Shown: positions 46,045 through 57,972, counted from the first letter of the stretch. The stretch is 64,000 nucleotides of DNA from Amphirosellinia nigrospora (GCA_004123355.1 SCHM01000005.1:868001-932000); one strand, 5' to 3'. The notes: generated by a model not told the origin, from the sequence alone. Numbers and translations: made by a program.

Positions 46045-48290
46045 ATGTCAGGAAGTCGCGGCAACTCCGAGCAACTTGACTGGGGTCCAGATCCGGAGGA
46101 TGCCCAGATCGAGGCCGAATTAAACGCAATTGAGGAGCGCCTGAGGAACCTGCCAGAGCGTTTCAAACAAGGTAATGTTCAGTTCGCTGATAATGATGAC
46201 ACGGATGAGGAACAAGCCGAAAGCGAAGTCATTCCTGACCTCGCATACGTTATCGACTTGACTGGCGATGCACCCGCCATCCAGCGACGACCTTCCCAGA
46301 TCGTTCGCAATTTGTCTGTGTCATCACAGGGAGCGGTAGAACATTACGAAATTGATGGTATCAAGCTCGAGCCAGGATCAACTGTCGAAGTTCAAGCTCG
46401 AGAGCAGCCTCAGCTATTCAAGGCTTCATTCCTCCACGTCAAGCACATAATTGACACAGCCCAGGGTACTCAGCTGCGTGGTATCCCTCTCACGCGACTG
46501 AAAAACCTCCGTGGGCGCCTTCCTCGACACCGAAATGAAGTGGCTATGATTCTCCTTGCGGACAGCGACGATGCGCGAGCCGACGAAGTTCAGGCAGCCA
46601 TCGAAATCCCTATTACCGACGTCATCAGAATCCGTCACTGTCACTTTACCAATGCAGACTACCCCAAGCATCGCACTGTGGTAGAAATTCATAGTACCCC
46701 TGCCGACCTTTCACAGAAAGGCGTCTTGATGTGTCGATGGAAATGTGTTTTCAAATACAGAGACTCTGCCACGCGTATTGCCCATATTGAACAAACATTG
46801 AAGAAAGCTGCCCCCATGGAATACATCATCCAACACCTCAATGCCAACCAGGTGCACAAACAGAGATTCAAAGAGTCAGAGACGAGCCGCTTAAACACAT
46901 GGAGAGGAGGGAACGTGCGTGGAGGAGGACACGACCCCGAGCGCCGAAACAATAAAGGGGCCCAGTCGTGCAGTTAGATGGAGAGGAAGACTCTGAGCTT
47001 TTGTGGATTGAAAAGAAACCTGGACAGCGATACACGTTCGGTGACATGTTTTGCGGAGCAGGAGGTGCATCTCTCGGTGCTCAAAAATCCGGGTTCTATG
47101 TCAAAATTGCCTGTGATCACCACTTGGGAGCCTGCAAGACCTTTGCTGAGGTCTTTCCGGAATCTAAACTGTACATTGAGGATATCTTCAATTTCATCAC
47201 TACTGTACGCGCCATCATACGAGTAGACGTTCTGCACCTGTCTCCTCCCTGTCAGTTTTGGTCGCCGGCACATACAGTCGCTGGCGTTAACGATGATGCG
47301 AATATCGCAGCTCTCTTCGCTTGCTGCGAACTCGTCAGAATGCTTCGACCCCGTCTCGTTACTCTCGAACAGACCTTTGGTATCTTGCACCCACAGTTCG
47401 AATTCTACTTTAATTCACTTGTTCACGGCTTCACGGTGCATAACTATTCGGTACGATGGAAGATCGTCGACTTAGTTCAGTGGGGTTCGCCGGCTGCTCG
47501 CAAAAGGCTGATCATGATCGGCTCTTGTGCTGGGGAGGAGCTTCCGCCATTTCCCGAAGCGAGTCACGTTGCGCCCGACATCCACAAGCCGGGAAAGAGG
47601 CCGTACGTAACTGTCCAGAAGATGCTAGCAAGAATTCCGCGCGATGCCTCAGACTACGACGAGCTGCACCAACCACAAGACATGGCGCGAAAACGCCTCA
47701 AGCGATGGGATCCAAATGTAACTCTGAGACGCACCATCACAACCAATGGAGGTTACGGCAATTACCACCCAAATGGCCGACGAGACTTCACCTTGCGGGA
47801 ATATGCAACTCTACAGACATTCCCGGTCAATTATCCGTTCCACGCCCCTGATAAGAAGAAGCAGATTGGGAACGCGTTCCCTCCGCTGGTTGTTAAGGTA
47901 CTCTATACACATCTACGTAAATGGCTGGAGAAACAGGACCGCGTTTACGCTATCGAGAACGAGCCTATCGACCTAGACGACCCCGACGTCGAAATTCTCG
48001 ATCTTGAAGACAACAAGTTGAAGGATAAATCTAATGACGGTGAAGACGTCGAGTATATGGGATCGCGACGCATCGTCGGTTCTTCCTCTAGCAGCGGGGT
48101 AGTCCCGGTGATAACATGGACCTCGGCACGAGTAATACCGATCACGCTCCTATTCCGTGCATCGACGCCAATCAACGCCCACGCCGACGAGTTCGCTCGA
48201 CAGCCGGGCGGACGGGAAGTCAGACGGGAGGTCAGACGGGCCGTACGCAAAGCTATATTGACCTCACGGGGGATGACGTTTGAGCAATGA
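46045..48290 (+). CDS. rid: RID-type DNA cytosine methyltransferase (repeat-induced point mutation)
   Basis: The ATG at 46045 opens a 300-residue N-terminal region (BAH-like position, with VIDLTGDAP near residue 70). The catalytic part begins near 47030: FGDMFCGAGGASLGAQ (motif I, SAM binding), LSPPCQFWSPAHT (motif IV with the catalytic Cys), LEQTFGI (motif VI), PAARKRLIMIG (motif VIII) and RDFTLREYATLQTFP. KKQIGNAFPPLVVKVLYTHL is motif X. EQT in place of ENV in motif VI marks the RID/Masc1 branch and not Dim-2 or Dnmt1. RID is needed for C-to-T mutation of repeats during the sexual cycle in Neurospora, and Masc1 for premeiotic methylation in Ascobolus. One slip lies in the GGGG run at 46957-46960. 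A second lies in CCCGG at 48104-48108, after which the better frame ends SYIDLTGDDV with a stop at 48281-48283. No introns are seen. Confidence 0.93.
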
Positions 48291-51208
48291 TTGCGGATAG
48301 GAAGCAGGCTCGAACTACGGACTCGTACTGGAGCTGAGGACGTTTGGGGGTTAGTTTAGAGGCGAGTGAAGGATTGTTTGTACAGTAGCAAGGAGAATGC
48401 CCAGAGGCATATCCTTTCGCCCATTCGAATTTGTAGGAGTGTAGTCGGACCCCGCTAGAGGCCGGAACGACTTGCTCCATTGTTTCTATTTCGGCAGCCC
48501 ACAACATGAGCTGATAGCCCGCAAAAGGGAATCCGAGAGATTAGTATGGGACGTGAGCTGAAGCTGGCAGACCTTTTAGGCTTTTAGGGCGACTGGCAAT
48601 CTGCCCCTAGATCCGAACAAGCGACAGCAGTAGCTCAGACGAATAATAGTACACTAAGCAAAACCTTTGATGACATTTCCTAAAGCCTAGGTCGTAGTTT
48701 ATGCCGTGCCGTGGACCTGCCGTGGATGAAAGACTCTTGGCTAGCGCGACGTGAAAGGTTTGCTACTTAAATAGGAATGCCACCATCACGGTCTGCGGCT
48801 CTGTTCTAATGTGATCTTGAAGTGTGCTTGACCTACCTACTGGCACCTAGTGTGCGAGATCAATGCAACGCCATGTCATATTATACTTAGCGCGTCATGT
48901 AGCTGTCTAAATTTCCCCACTACCGAAGATATACGAATTGGGGTAGTCCAAAGATCTGGACCGCCACTTTTGTCATCCCCGTTGATAAACTGTGCATTTT
49001 CTGCCTCGGAAATGAAATGTGCCAAGATATGAACAACATGAGCAACACGCCGTCGAAATGGTGTTATCGCAAGTCTTCAGCTTGAAATTCTCCTCGCCAT
49101 TATGGTTAGTCGTGTGAAATGCCTACTGCATCTAGAGAGGTTGGTCTAGGAATCGAGCCAATTCATTCCGGCCAGTCTTCCGGTTGGTTGTCTCGTGGGG
49201 GGTTTCTCGATGCTCTACTATAGTAGTAATACTATGTATGTAGTAGTAGAAGAAAACTTTGATCTGAGAGATTGTCCCAAAAGGCGGGGGTTCAGTCGCC
49301 AACGTAGAATACCGTCTAGTAGATATCGTCACGGTCCAGTCGTTCGGGTACAGATTCTGGAGGCATAATTATGCTGCATCGGGAAGGTTGGTAGAAAAGG
49401 GGCTGGTGCTAGAAAACGCACGATGTGCGCTACCGGCACATCTAACTCAACGTGCGATGGCTTGATCCTAGCTTGGTACCTGCATTCACGAACCATTTTA
49501 GGAGCTGGACTGCCGCTGATGGGCCTGTGCCGATGCTTCCGACTATGCGATACCGACATTAATTGGGGTACAAATATTGGGCTATGTCATCAGAGATGCA
49601 TTGAGAGAGTTGCATTTCTGCAACCTAAGAGAGCAGCAAGGACTAAGAGATATGTGCTCCATGAGTCAAAACTTCTTGTTTTATCTATATAGAGTCCGCT
49701 ACTATTATAACCATTCACCAAGAGAGCTCGCTCAATGTGCAATCAATGCACCGTAGTTTCTATACCTGTCACGCGATCTAGTATAAACTAGAATCCTTCA
49801 TGAAGTTTATCGACAGTGTTATAGTATAAGACATGTTTCACAATTGTGACTATATTTTAGCGTAGTGCATATTGGGCGGTCGAAATCGGAGACCCCTGCT
49901 AGTATGATGCAAAAGGAGATGATCTTCATCTTATTCAGTCACAGCCTTTGACAGCATGGGCTTGCAGCCCCAACTGGGCCCTGGTCAAAACTAGCTGTTA
50001 GGTTGGCGGGGAGGTGCTTAAGGTGCATTCCGGAACCAGTCGCAATATCAGGGGTGGACATCATTGCAACGGCATTTTATTACAGGGTCCTCTCAAAACT
50101 ACGATTCTATGGTACTATACTTTGCCTGTTGGTTGCTCAAAATTATCGATTCGTTCTAGACACAAGAATCTGACGGCCTTTCATGCGGCATGCACTGGCA
50201 GCAAATATGAATACAGTTCATCTCCCAATGCCCCGGTTGTGTCCACAAAGACCGGAGTTGAGCTGAATGAATAGCCAGTGTTCACGGGATATTCCGTCTT
50301 CGAGGAGCAACTCATGGCGAACTTCGCCATCACAGAGCCCATATACACTACTTAAGCATATACCGTAGTAGTTGGAGATTATTGATCCTTGACTTTATCA
50401 ACTACCCCACGGACCATACTACGGTTGACTTGGATGGGGGTCATGTCTGTGCTCTTTAGCGCACGCTGGCTTGTACTTTTGCTGATAGCATATGTGCCAG
50501 AATAAGGTCTAGAACCTTCTCCAATGATGAGGTTCGCTTAACTAAACTACCTAGGTATGCAAGTAGTATGCTGTACAGTAGTGTAGATAGCAGGGTTAGT
50601 GATGGCTTCAACGTTGGTAAACGAGGCTAGCTCCTTGGTGTGCGAGCATGAGGATGAAAAGGAGTTCCAGCCTAACTCCGCCAAATGCCGGCAACGTTGA
50701 CGGCGAACCGGTAACGCTTGGCACGGCTCCGCAAATGCTATTCGACCCAATTAACATCGAAGCGATGCACCAACGGCCTCCTGCAGCCTTTGATTATTGT
50801 ATGTAGTGTGGCGTACGCCAACAGGGGTAAATCTGCTTGCAAGTTCTCGAGGGCCAGCTAGTATGGGTAGCGTATTGGATCGACCGGGTCTCCGCTACTA
50901 CTCGATGATCCGTATGCTGAACCTGGCATAGTGATCCCTTGTCATAGGAGGCAAGATGAACATAGCGCCAATTTTCACATTGGCTCCTGGACCACATGTA
51001 ATGGCACCATACAGGAAAGAGAGGCATTCAAATAGAGCTGTAGATCCGTCTCGATGAAACCCTTTCTCCTCCTCATCATCGCGCTCGCTCACGATAGTCA
51101 CTCATTTTAGTGCTTTTAGCATTACACTCTCGTTATTAATAAGGATTTAGTGATACTATCACTTGTCCAGTCCATTCTTTAATAAATAATTAATATCCTC
51201 CAGCAGCT
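48291..51208. other. Gene-free stretch of 2.9 kb
   Basis: Short unrelated frames only, on both strands. ACTACCTAGGTATG at 50547-50560 is a copy of the dispersed palindrome. The last 100 bases are the promoter of the wall protein gene. Confidence 0.5.
50547..50560. repeat. TACCTAGGTA dispersed palindromic motif
   Basis: A perfect ten-base palindrome core flanked by CT and TG. Confidence 0.5.
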
Positions 51209-53322
51209 ATGCGTTTCTCTAACCAGGGCGCCGTGGCCATGGCCACGGTAGCCTCTCTCGCTACTGCCACCCCCCATAACGATCTTCTCGGACTCGGCAA
51301 CCCTACCAAGGGTCTCGGCCTCGGCCTCGGCCTCGATCTCGGCAAGCCGGTTCACGCAGATATCGATCTTAGCGCTGACCTGAGCGGCAAGGTGCTCGTC
51401 GCCGGTCTTCTCGCCGACATCGTCGCCGACCCCCTCGCTCACGTCAATGCTAGCGCTGAAGTCGTCGTTGCTTGCGAGGACTGCCACGTTAAGGGTGCCA
51501 TCGACGCGTCCATCTCTCTGGAGAAGGTCGTCCCCGCCCTGAGCCTCTCGCTCAAGGATATCGAGGTTCTCCTCGATCTGGATGTCTACATTGGTGCTGC
51601 TGCCACCATTGCCGTCAACCTCGTCACCCCGCCAAGGTGTCGCTTCCCCTGCCCGGCCTGAACGTTGAGGCTCTAGTTCACCTCGACCTCGTCCTCGGTG
51701 TCCACACTGAGCTCGATGTATCTGCTGGTGTCTACGTTAGCCTGCCTGAGGCTTCCCTCGAGACTGATATCCTGAGCGGCGACATCCTCGATGTTGACTT
51801 CTCCGGTGTCGTTGTCAAGGTCCTCCCCATCAAGGTCCGCATTGGCTGCACTGAACTCCTTGCTGATCTCCGTCTCCGTGTTGATCTCGGTGTGTCCGCT
51901 GCTGTTGACGTTGGCCACGTTGTCTCGCTCGGCCAACTCCTGCCCGGACTTGACCTCCCCACCGTCGGTGCCGGTCTTGAGCTTGCCGTCTACGCCAACC
52001 TGTTGGAGTACGTCGGTCTCTTCTGTGATGCTCCTAACTGCCCCTTGGTCAAGGAGTCTTACGGCCTGAACGTCGGTGCTGCCGTTGAGCTTGGTGTCGC
52101 TGTTGATGAGCTGCTCTCCATCCACTTGGCTCCTACTGTTGCCACTGCTGTCCTCAGCATCCCTACCAGCACCATCTGCATCCCGTCTTACACCACCTCG
52201 TCTGCTCCTTACACCACCTCCAGCGCTTCCTCCACCGGATCCGTCTCGACTGGTGTTTCCACCTCCAGCGGCCCTGCCACCTCAAGTGCTTCTTCCACTG
52301 GCCCTGCCAGCTCCAGCGCTTCCTCCAGCGGCCCCGGCTCATCCAGCGGTGTCCCCTCTTCTACCGGCGGCTACTCCAGCTTCCCTACTCCTCCCGCTAG
52401 CTCCACCGGCGCTGCCTCTTCACCTTCTGGACCTGCCCCTACCAGCAGCTCGTCCACTGGTGCTGCCTCTTCTCCCTCCGGACCTGCCCCCACTGGTAGC
52501 TCGTCCAGCGGTGCTCCCTCGTCCAGCGGCGCTGCCTCGTCCACCGGCCACTACTCCAGCTACCCCAGCCCTCCTGCTAGCGGCTCTTCCACCGGCGCTG
52601 CCTCTTCGCCTTCTGGACCTGCCCCTACTGGCAGCTCTTCCGCTGGTGCTTCTACCACTGTCCCTGCTGGATACACCACCTCGACCGTCAGCAGCACTGC
52701 TACCTACACTGTTACTGCTTGCGCCGTGAACGTTCCCAACTGCCCGGCCGGATACCAGACCAGCGCTACTGTCACCCACACCACCTCGTACACCACCGTG
52801 TGCCCCATCTCCACTGGTGCCTACTCCGCCGCCCCGACTTCCACCGGCCACGGCATCGAGACCATCACCAAGCACGTCACCACCATGGTTCCTTGCGACA
52901 GCACCACTACTTTCGTCCCTCCCACTTCGATCTCGGCTGTCCCCTACCCTTCAGACGTTCCTACCCACGTCCCTGGTTACTCTACCGGCGCCGCTTCTCC
53001 TTCCGGAAGCGCCCCTGCCGGCTACCCAACTAACTCTTACCCTGTCGTCGGCCACTCGGCTGGTGCTACTTACCCTGCTGGCGGTGCTACCTACCCTGCC
53101 GGCGGTGCCACCTATCCCGCTGGTGGTGCTGGCCCTACCGGTGGCGCATACCCCACGGGCGGTAACGGCACTGCCTCCGCGACCTGGTCTACCCACCAGC
53201 CTACTGCTAGCACCCCCGCTGGCTACCCTACGAGCACCCCTCCCGCCACCGCTGGTGCCGGTAAGGTCGCCGGCAGCATTGCTGCCGTCGTTGCTCTGAT
53301 GGGCGCTGTTATGGCTCTGTAA
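51209..53322 (+). CDS. GPI-anchored Ser/Thr-rich cell-wall protein
   Basis: The ATG at 51209 gives a signal peptide (MRFSNQGAVAMATVASLATA). About 300 residues of Leu/Val/Asp-rich sequence follow, with patterns such as GLGLGLGLDLGKPVHADIDL and CEDCHVKGAIDASI, plus paired Cys further on (CDAPNCP). I recognise no named domain there. From about 52195 the protein is a Ser/Thr/Gly/Pro stalk with repeats of SSTGAASSPSGPAPT, then TATYTVTACAVNVPNCPAGY and three GATYPAG units. It ends GKVAGSIAAVVALMGAVMAL, a clear GPI-attachment tail. The protein should be O-mannosylated and covalently linked to the wall. Third positions are almost all C or T with CTC, GTC and GCC dominant, which suggests high expression. 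One slip lies in the CCCC run at 51627-51630; otherwise the frame is clean. Confidence 0.85.
52195..52670 (+). repeat. Ser/Gly/Pro coding repeats in the wall protein stalk
   Basis: Imperfect tandem copies of TGAASSPSGPAPTGSSS-type units, at least three clear ones. Confidence 0.8.
53062..53124 (+). repeat. Three 21-bp tandem units coding GATYPAG
   Basis: Units at 53062-53082, 53083-53103 and 53104-53124 differ only at third positions (GCT/GCC, ACT/ACC, TAC/TAT), so they are old enough to have drifted silently while the peptide was kept. Confidence 0.85.
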
Positions 53323-54498
53323 GATGGAAATTGAGTTTCAGAGTAATGAGAGGAGGTGGACTGGTGCCTCGTCGTCGCCCTTCTGCGGCGAGGCTAGTTT
53401 AATGTAATTAATGTCTGATACAAATAGATAGGGGCGTCATTATACCACACATGGCGTTTGCTTAATGCTGATGACAGTATTTCAATTTGTCTAAACTGTG
53501 TTCGTTCTTGTGACCGCTTTCGTATTGTGCCTTTCTTTCATCCCTATTGTGTTTTAGTCCCAGTGGACGTTCCTATAACTTCCCTAGGTTCAGATATATG
53601 AACTTCTTCAGTACTGACTTGACTCCAAAGTTGTAGGTAGAAACCTTTGAGCGATGTTGTGTGCATCTGACGTGCATTGTTAGTCTAACGAGAATGCATG
53701 GCACTAGTCTTTCCACTAGGTAGAATCTAGTTAGACCTCGCCGCCACCATGTGCTTATTTACTAGGTAGGTCGGACTCTCTCCTCGGCAGTTCGGTGCAG
53801 TATAACGCCAGACTTTCGGGTATATCTTTTCTCGCGACATACTACATCCATCCATACACACATATACCATTTGTTTCTTTAACATACGACTTGTAGTCTT
53901 TTGACCCTCCCACCTACTGTGTTAAGTAAACAGTAAGCGACCATGTTACATCAGTGACTTACTGTGATCTATAAAGCTTCAACTTATAAACCGCAGGCTA
54001 TATCTTAGTATAGATCTTGATCTTGAGAGATGGCAAAGCTTTTTGCACGATGATTCTCAGAGCCACGAACGAAGCTTCAGGGCCCATCATGACAGGATCA
54101 TGTTGCTACCCAAAGTGGTCCCATAGCGCTCTACGTAGCTAGACCTGACGAATCCCTGCCTTAGCCATTGAAAGGATGACTACGGCTGATGGTAAGTCAC
54201 CGACACAGATGGAGTATTCCTCCAACTAGGGTTACTTTCCCCGCACCTGATATCACTGAGGATCACGGACTAGAGTTATCACCTAGTGGTATATTTAGTT
54301 CCTGTTTCCCAGATTTCATAACGTCGCTAGTAGCTTCATCGTGTAGATTTGTAATCGGGGCTATTCTTCTCTCCTCCCCCTTCTATAGCGTCCGTCTTCG
54401 CGCGATAGATAGTAGTTAACTACTCTAGAACTATATTTTGTAGAGCGAAATCCCCAACCCGGAGATATCATCGGAGACACTCATAGCAGAAGTTGAAA
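53323..54498. other. Intergenic
   Basis: 3' flank of the wall protein and promoter of the MetE-like gene. An inverted repeat GCCTCGTCG...GCGGCGAGGC just after the stop (about 53367-53393) could form a 3' hairpin. No gene seen. Confidence 0.45.
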
Positions 54499-55704
54499 AT
54501 GGCGCCGTTCCGAGCTGAGCATATGGGCTCCCTCCTACGCCCAGAGGATCTTCTCAAGATCCGGGCCAAAATCCGCGATGAGGGCATATCAGAGGAAGAA
54601 GCCGGCCTACTAGCCGTGGAGAAACGAGCCGTCGCAGACGTGGTCAAGCTACAGCAGGATCTGGGATTCAAGGCCGTGACGTCGGGCGAGTTCAACCGCA
54701 CGCGTTTCTGGGGTCTGATGTGGGACGAGTTCGAGGGGACGATACAGCTCCGAGACGCCGAGGCCAGCATGTTCCGGCTATATCACCCGGACGTCGTCTC
54801 TCTCATCGAGACAGACCGCCACGTGATGCCGGGTGAATCCGTCATCGCCGGCAGCAAGCTCTCGCACAACCCGAGCAAGTCTACCGCGAACTTGCACGAG
54901 CTGAAGCTCATCCAGGCCGCCGTTCCGGAAAGCGAATGGGGCAGCATAAAGCTGACGATGATCACACCCGCCTGGTTCCACATGAGGTATGCGCAGGGCC
55001 GGGCGTATACCAAGGAGGCGTACGCCAACGACGCCGAGTACTTCGCCGATGTCGCCAAGGTGTACCAGGCAGAGCTCGACGCATTGTACAAAGCCGGGCT
55101 ACGCAACGTGCAGTTCGACGACCCGGGCATGGCATATTTCTGCTCCTCGAAGTTCCGAGCCGGCTGGGAGGCCGACAAGGCCAACACGGGGACCGTAGAG
55201 GACCTGCTGGACGCATACATCGCGCTGTACAACGACTGCGTGAGCAAGGCGCCCGCCGACATGCACTTCGGCATCCACCTCTGCCGAGGTAACTTCATCG
55301 GCGGGCGGCACTTTGCCGAGGGCGCCTACGACATTATCGCGAAGAAGCTGTTCCAGAACCTGAATCTACACACCTTTTATCTCGAGTACGACACGGAGCG
55401 CGCGGGCGGGTTCGAACCCCTCAAGTTCCTGCCAAAGGGCAAGAGCGTCGTCGTCGGGGTCATCAGCACGAAGCTGCGCGAGCTTGAGGACAAGGAGGCG
55501 ATGAAGCAGCGCCTGTATAAGGCGGCCGAGTTCGTCGCCGAGGGCCGCGGCGAGTCTAAGGAGGAGGCGCTCAAGAGTATTTGCGTCTCCCCCCAGTGCG
55601 GCTTCTCGACTCACGAGACGGGCTACCCGCTTTCGTTAGATGATGAGAAGAAGAAGTTGGCCTTGGTGAGACAGATTGCCGATGAGGTCTGGGGCGAGCC
55701 TTGA
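54499..55704 (+). CDS. MetE-like zinc methyltransferase domain protein
   Basis: A single uninterrupted exon with the first ATG at 54499 (an upstream TTG at 54493 is not used) gives 401 residues. It matches the C-terminal catalytic half of cobalamin-independent methionine synthase. The start is FRAEHMGSLLRP, then SGEFNRTRFWGLMWDEF, LRNVQFDDPGMAYF, HFGIHLCRGNFIGG, TFYLEYDTERAG and CVSPQCGFSTHETGYPLSLD. The zinc ligands of MetE are kept: His260, Cys262, Glu296 and Cys367. Full MetE is about 760 residues; the N-terminal half is absent, so it is unlikely to be the main methionine synthase. Such short fungal and bacterial relatives are thought to move methyl groups between thiols and other donors; the substrate is unknown. 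The usual IDEP of MetE is FDDP here. Codon use is G/C-rich and the frame is perfect. Confidence 0.9.
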   Translation: MAPFRAEHMGSLLRPEDLLKIRAKIRDEGISEEEAGLLAVEKRAVADVVKLQQDLGFKAVTSGEFNRTRFWGLMWDEFEGTIQLRDAEASMFRLYHPDVVSLIETDRHVMPGESVIAGSKLSHNPSKSTANLHELKLIQAAVPESEWGSIKLTMITPAWFHMRYAQGRAYTKEAYANDAEYFADVAKVYQAELDALYKAGLRNVQFDDPGMAYFCSSKFRAGWEADKANTGTVEDLLDAYIALYNDCVSKAPADMHFGIHLCRGNFIGGRHFAEGAYDIIAKKLFQNLNLHTFYLEYDTERAGGFEPLKFLPKGKSVVVGVISTKLRELEDKEAMKQRLYKAAEFVAEGRGESKEEALKSICVSPQCGFSTHETGYPLSLDDEKKKLALVRQIADEVWGEP

Positions 55705-57972
55705 GCATAAGCAGACGACGGGGACGGGGTAAGTTGCTACGAAGTTATGTTTTGACGAGAAAGAGGATTGATGTTGGCTGGCGTCGATACTTCAACATAC
55801 TAAAGAGGGTCGGTAGAATATAAAAGGGATCTTCATAGACTATGAATCAACTTCAAAGGATTTGGATATGTATGGTCTGTGACCATTGAAAAGGGGTTCT
55901 CATATCGGCGGCGTTTAGTCGGAGTGTTTGATAGCAGGGACGGAATTTTGAACTATCTACGTACAGGGCATAATATCATAGGCTGTATACTGTTTGCTTA
56001 TACTCTTTTTTATTGCACATGTCAAACCCATCTGATTCTTAGACGTGAAAAGCCCGCACCCAATAAATGATGAACATAACCATACACAAAAGTGTCATCA
56101 CATCTTTCGCCACTTATAGTATGACTGGCATATCAAAGTATTATTTTCAAGTGTATATCATCCTGCAATTTCTCTTTATGCATGTCTTGCAGCCTGTTTG
56201 ATTTTTAACATGAAAGGTTCTATATGCCATCAATTGTCGTGTGGTATGTCGCATGTTAGCACAAAACCCTATAGAGGTACCGAGGTACCTACCATTGCGA
56301 GTGGAGCTCTCTATAACATGGATACAAAGAGTTTTCATCACCTACTTACTACCTAGGGCGGGAAAGCCATACTTAATAAGTATAGTCTATCTGCCTTTGC
56401 AATTAGAAATATATTGTACAATTGCTATATGAATTGCTTCTATACTCGGCTTCTTCGCTAGATCTACTAGATGCGGTAGACTAAGGTTTGTACTAGTCTG
56501 ATACTTGTCAAACTTTCCTATATAGGGAAAAGAGGTGAGTAAGCGAACAATAACGCGGATCGGTTCCGAGTTGCTTTAATACAAGTAGCGTAGACGATTA
56601 CCTAACGTGTCGTTATATCGTTCGTTCACTTAGACGTCGATATGTCTCGGTCGACAGCTTCGGCACTATCGTCTGCTACTTCTAATGTCCGAGCGGGGCA
56701 ACCATGCAATGGCAGGCTACTGGTGCGTGTTAAAGCTACCCATTCATGATCCCATCCACAATGTCTCGAGATGGCTTCGCTCGCGTCCGGTGAATCGCGT
56801 TCGGGTAGCAACTAAACGTTAGGCGGAATGCAATCGTGATACACCCAACCACCGTGTCGGCGATATCCTCGGAAACACCACTCACGGTTTCGAGAGCCGA
56901 GTGCTCTGTTGGTAACTACAGGTCCCCGGATGATAATTCTTTAGCTCCAGACTAAAACTAGAGAAGAAAGAGTAGAAAGAGTACTGTTACTAACGAAGCT
57001 GCTATAGGAAGATAGGTGTTGATCACCTTTTTGAAGCCTTTTTGCCACTTCATAGCCCCTGTTCAGCAAGCAGATATAGCGGACTTCCTACCAAGAATTC
57101 CCTGCCCTAATGTGGCGCTAAAGAACTATCACCCTGGAGACATATAGGAAATGGTTTGGTGGCCATCTCGCAGAAGACGCATACTTACAATCGGGGCTTA
57201 AGCCATCGGCCGAGCCACCTGTTAGTAGGGCGATCGTAACGCGATCTAAACGCATCCGACCTAGAGGGTAAAGAATCAAGTAAAATATTACTCAACCGTA
57301 ACATGCTATGTAATGTGTCTACTGATCGAATGGCCCATCGCAAGTCCGCGCCCCGCTACCTGGCGGCGCCTGCCGTCGTTTCGGTCCACTTCCTGTTTGC
57401 TTGGGCTGCTCCATTAACTCCGACGCTGCGGGACTACCGAAACCAGCAAGTCCACTCTCATGTTCCCTTCAACAGGTATGTGCCCCCATTATAGAAATTT
57501 TGATTCCAACAACTCTAAGACTACCGTGTATAGTTTTCAGCTTTAGTCTACGAAGGCCAATAACAGGGCCGGCCGTGAATTTTGGCGGATTATCATCCGC
57601 TGTCGCTGAATAATCTCCGAACAACATACATCTCAAAGCACACCAGCTACTAACCACCATGCCTCTCGAGAGAATGTCGGCGGTGGGTACCATGACCAGA
57701 TGTCTGCCCATGACAATGCTACTTGGGTCTCACGGCGCGGCCTTTAGACGGGAAAGAAAGTTTCGAGGTGCAGACTACCTAAGTTGTTCCACGCATGATG
57801 TATCGAGATATCTGGGACACCGACAAGCTTCCGATTCTTCTACGATCTTTACAGTCTCATGTTCCTCTTGTTTTTAAGTTCGCGATCCCCATGAACTTTG
57901 ATGCAATCGCTTCTCCCGACAGATCCAGCATCTTATATATTTTAATATCTTCCTCCAACTCATATTTGCACA
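55705..57972. other. Gene-free stretch of 2.3 kb
   Basis: A/T-rich with short frames only. GAGGTACCGAGGTACCTACC at 56274-56293 belongs to the dispersed palindrome family. The right end is the transporter promoter. Confidence 0.5.

Noticed and set aside
51673-52125. 150-codon minus-strand frame opposite the wall protein
   Set aside because: Shadow of the strongly biased codon use of the sense gene; no independent coding signal.
55419-55432. GGTTCGAACCCC resembling a tRNA B box
   Set aside because: Lies inside the MetE-like exon, with no A box or cloverleaf around it.
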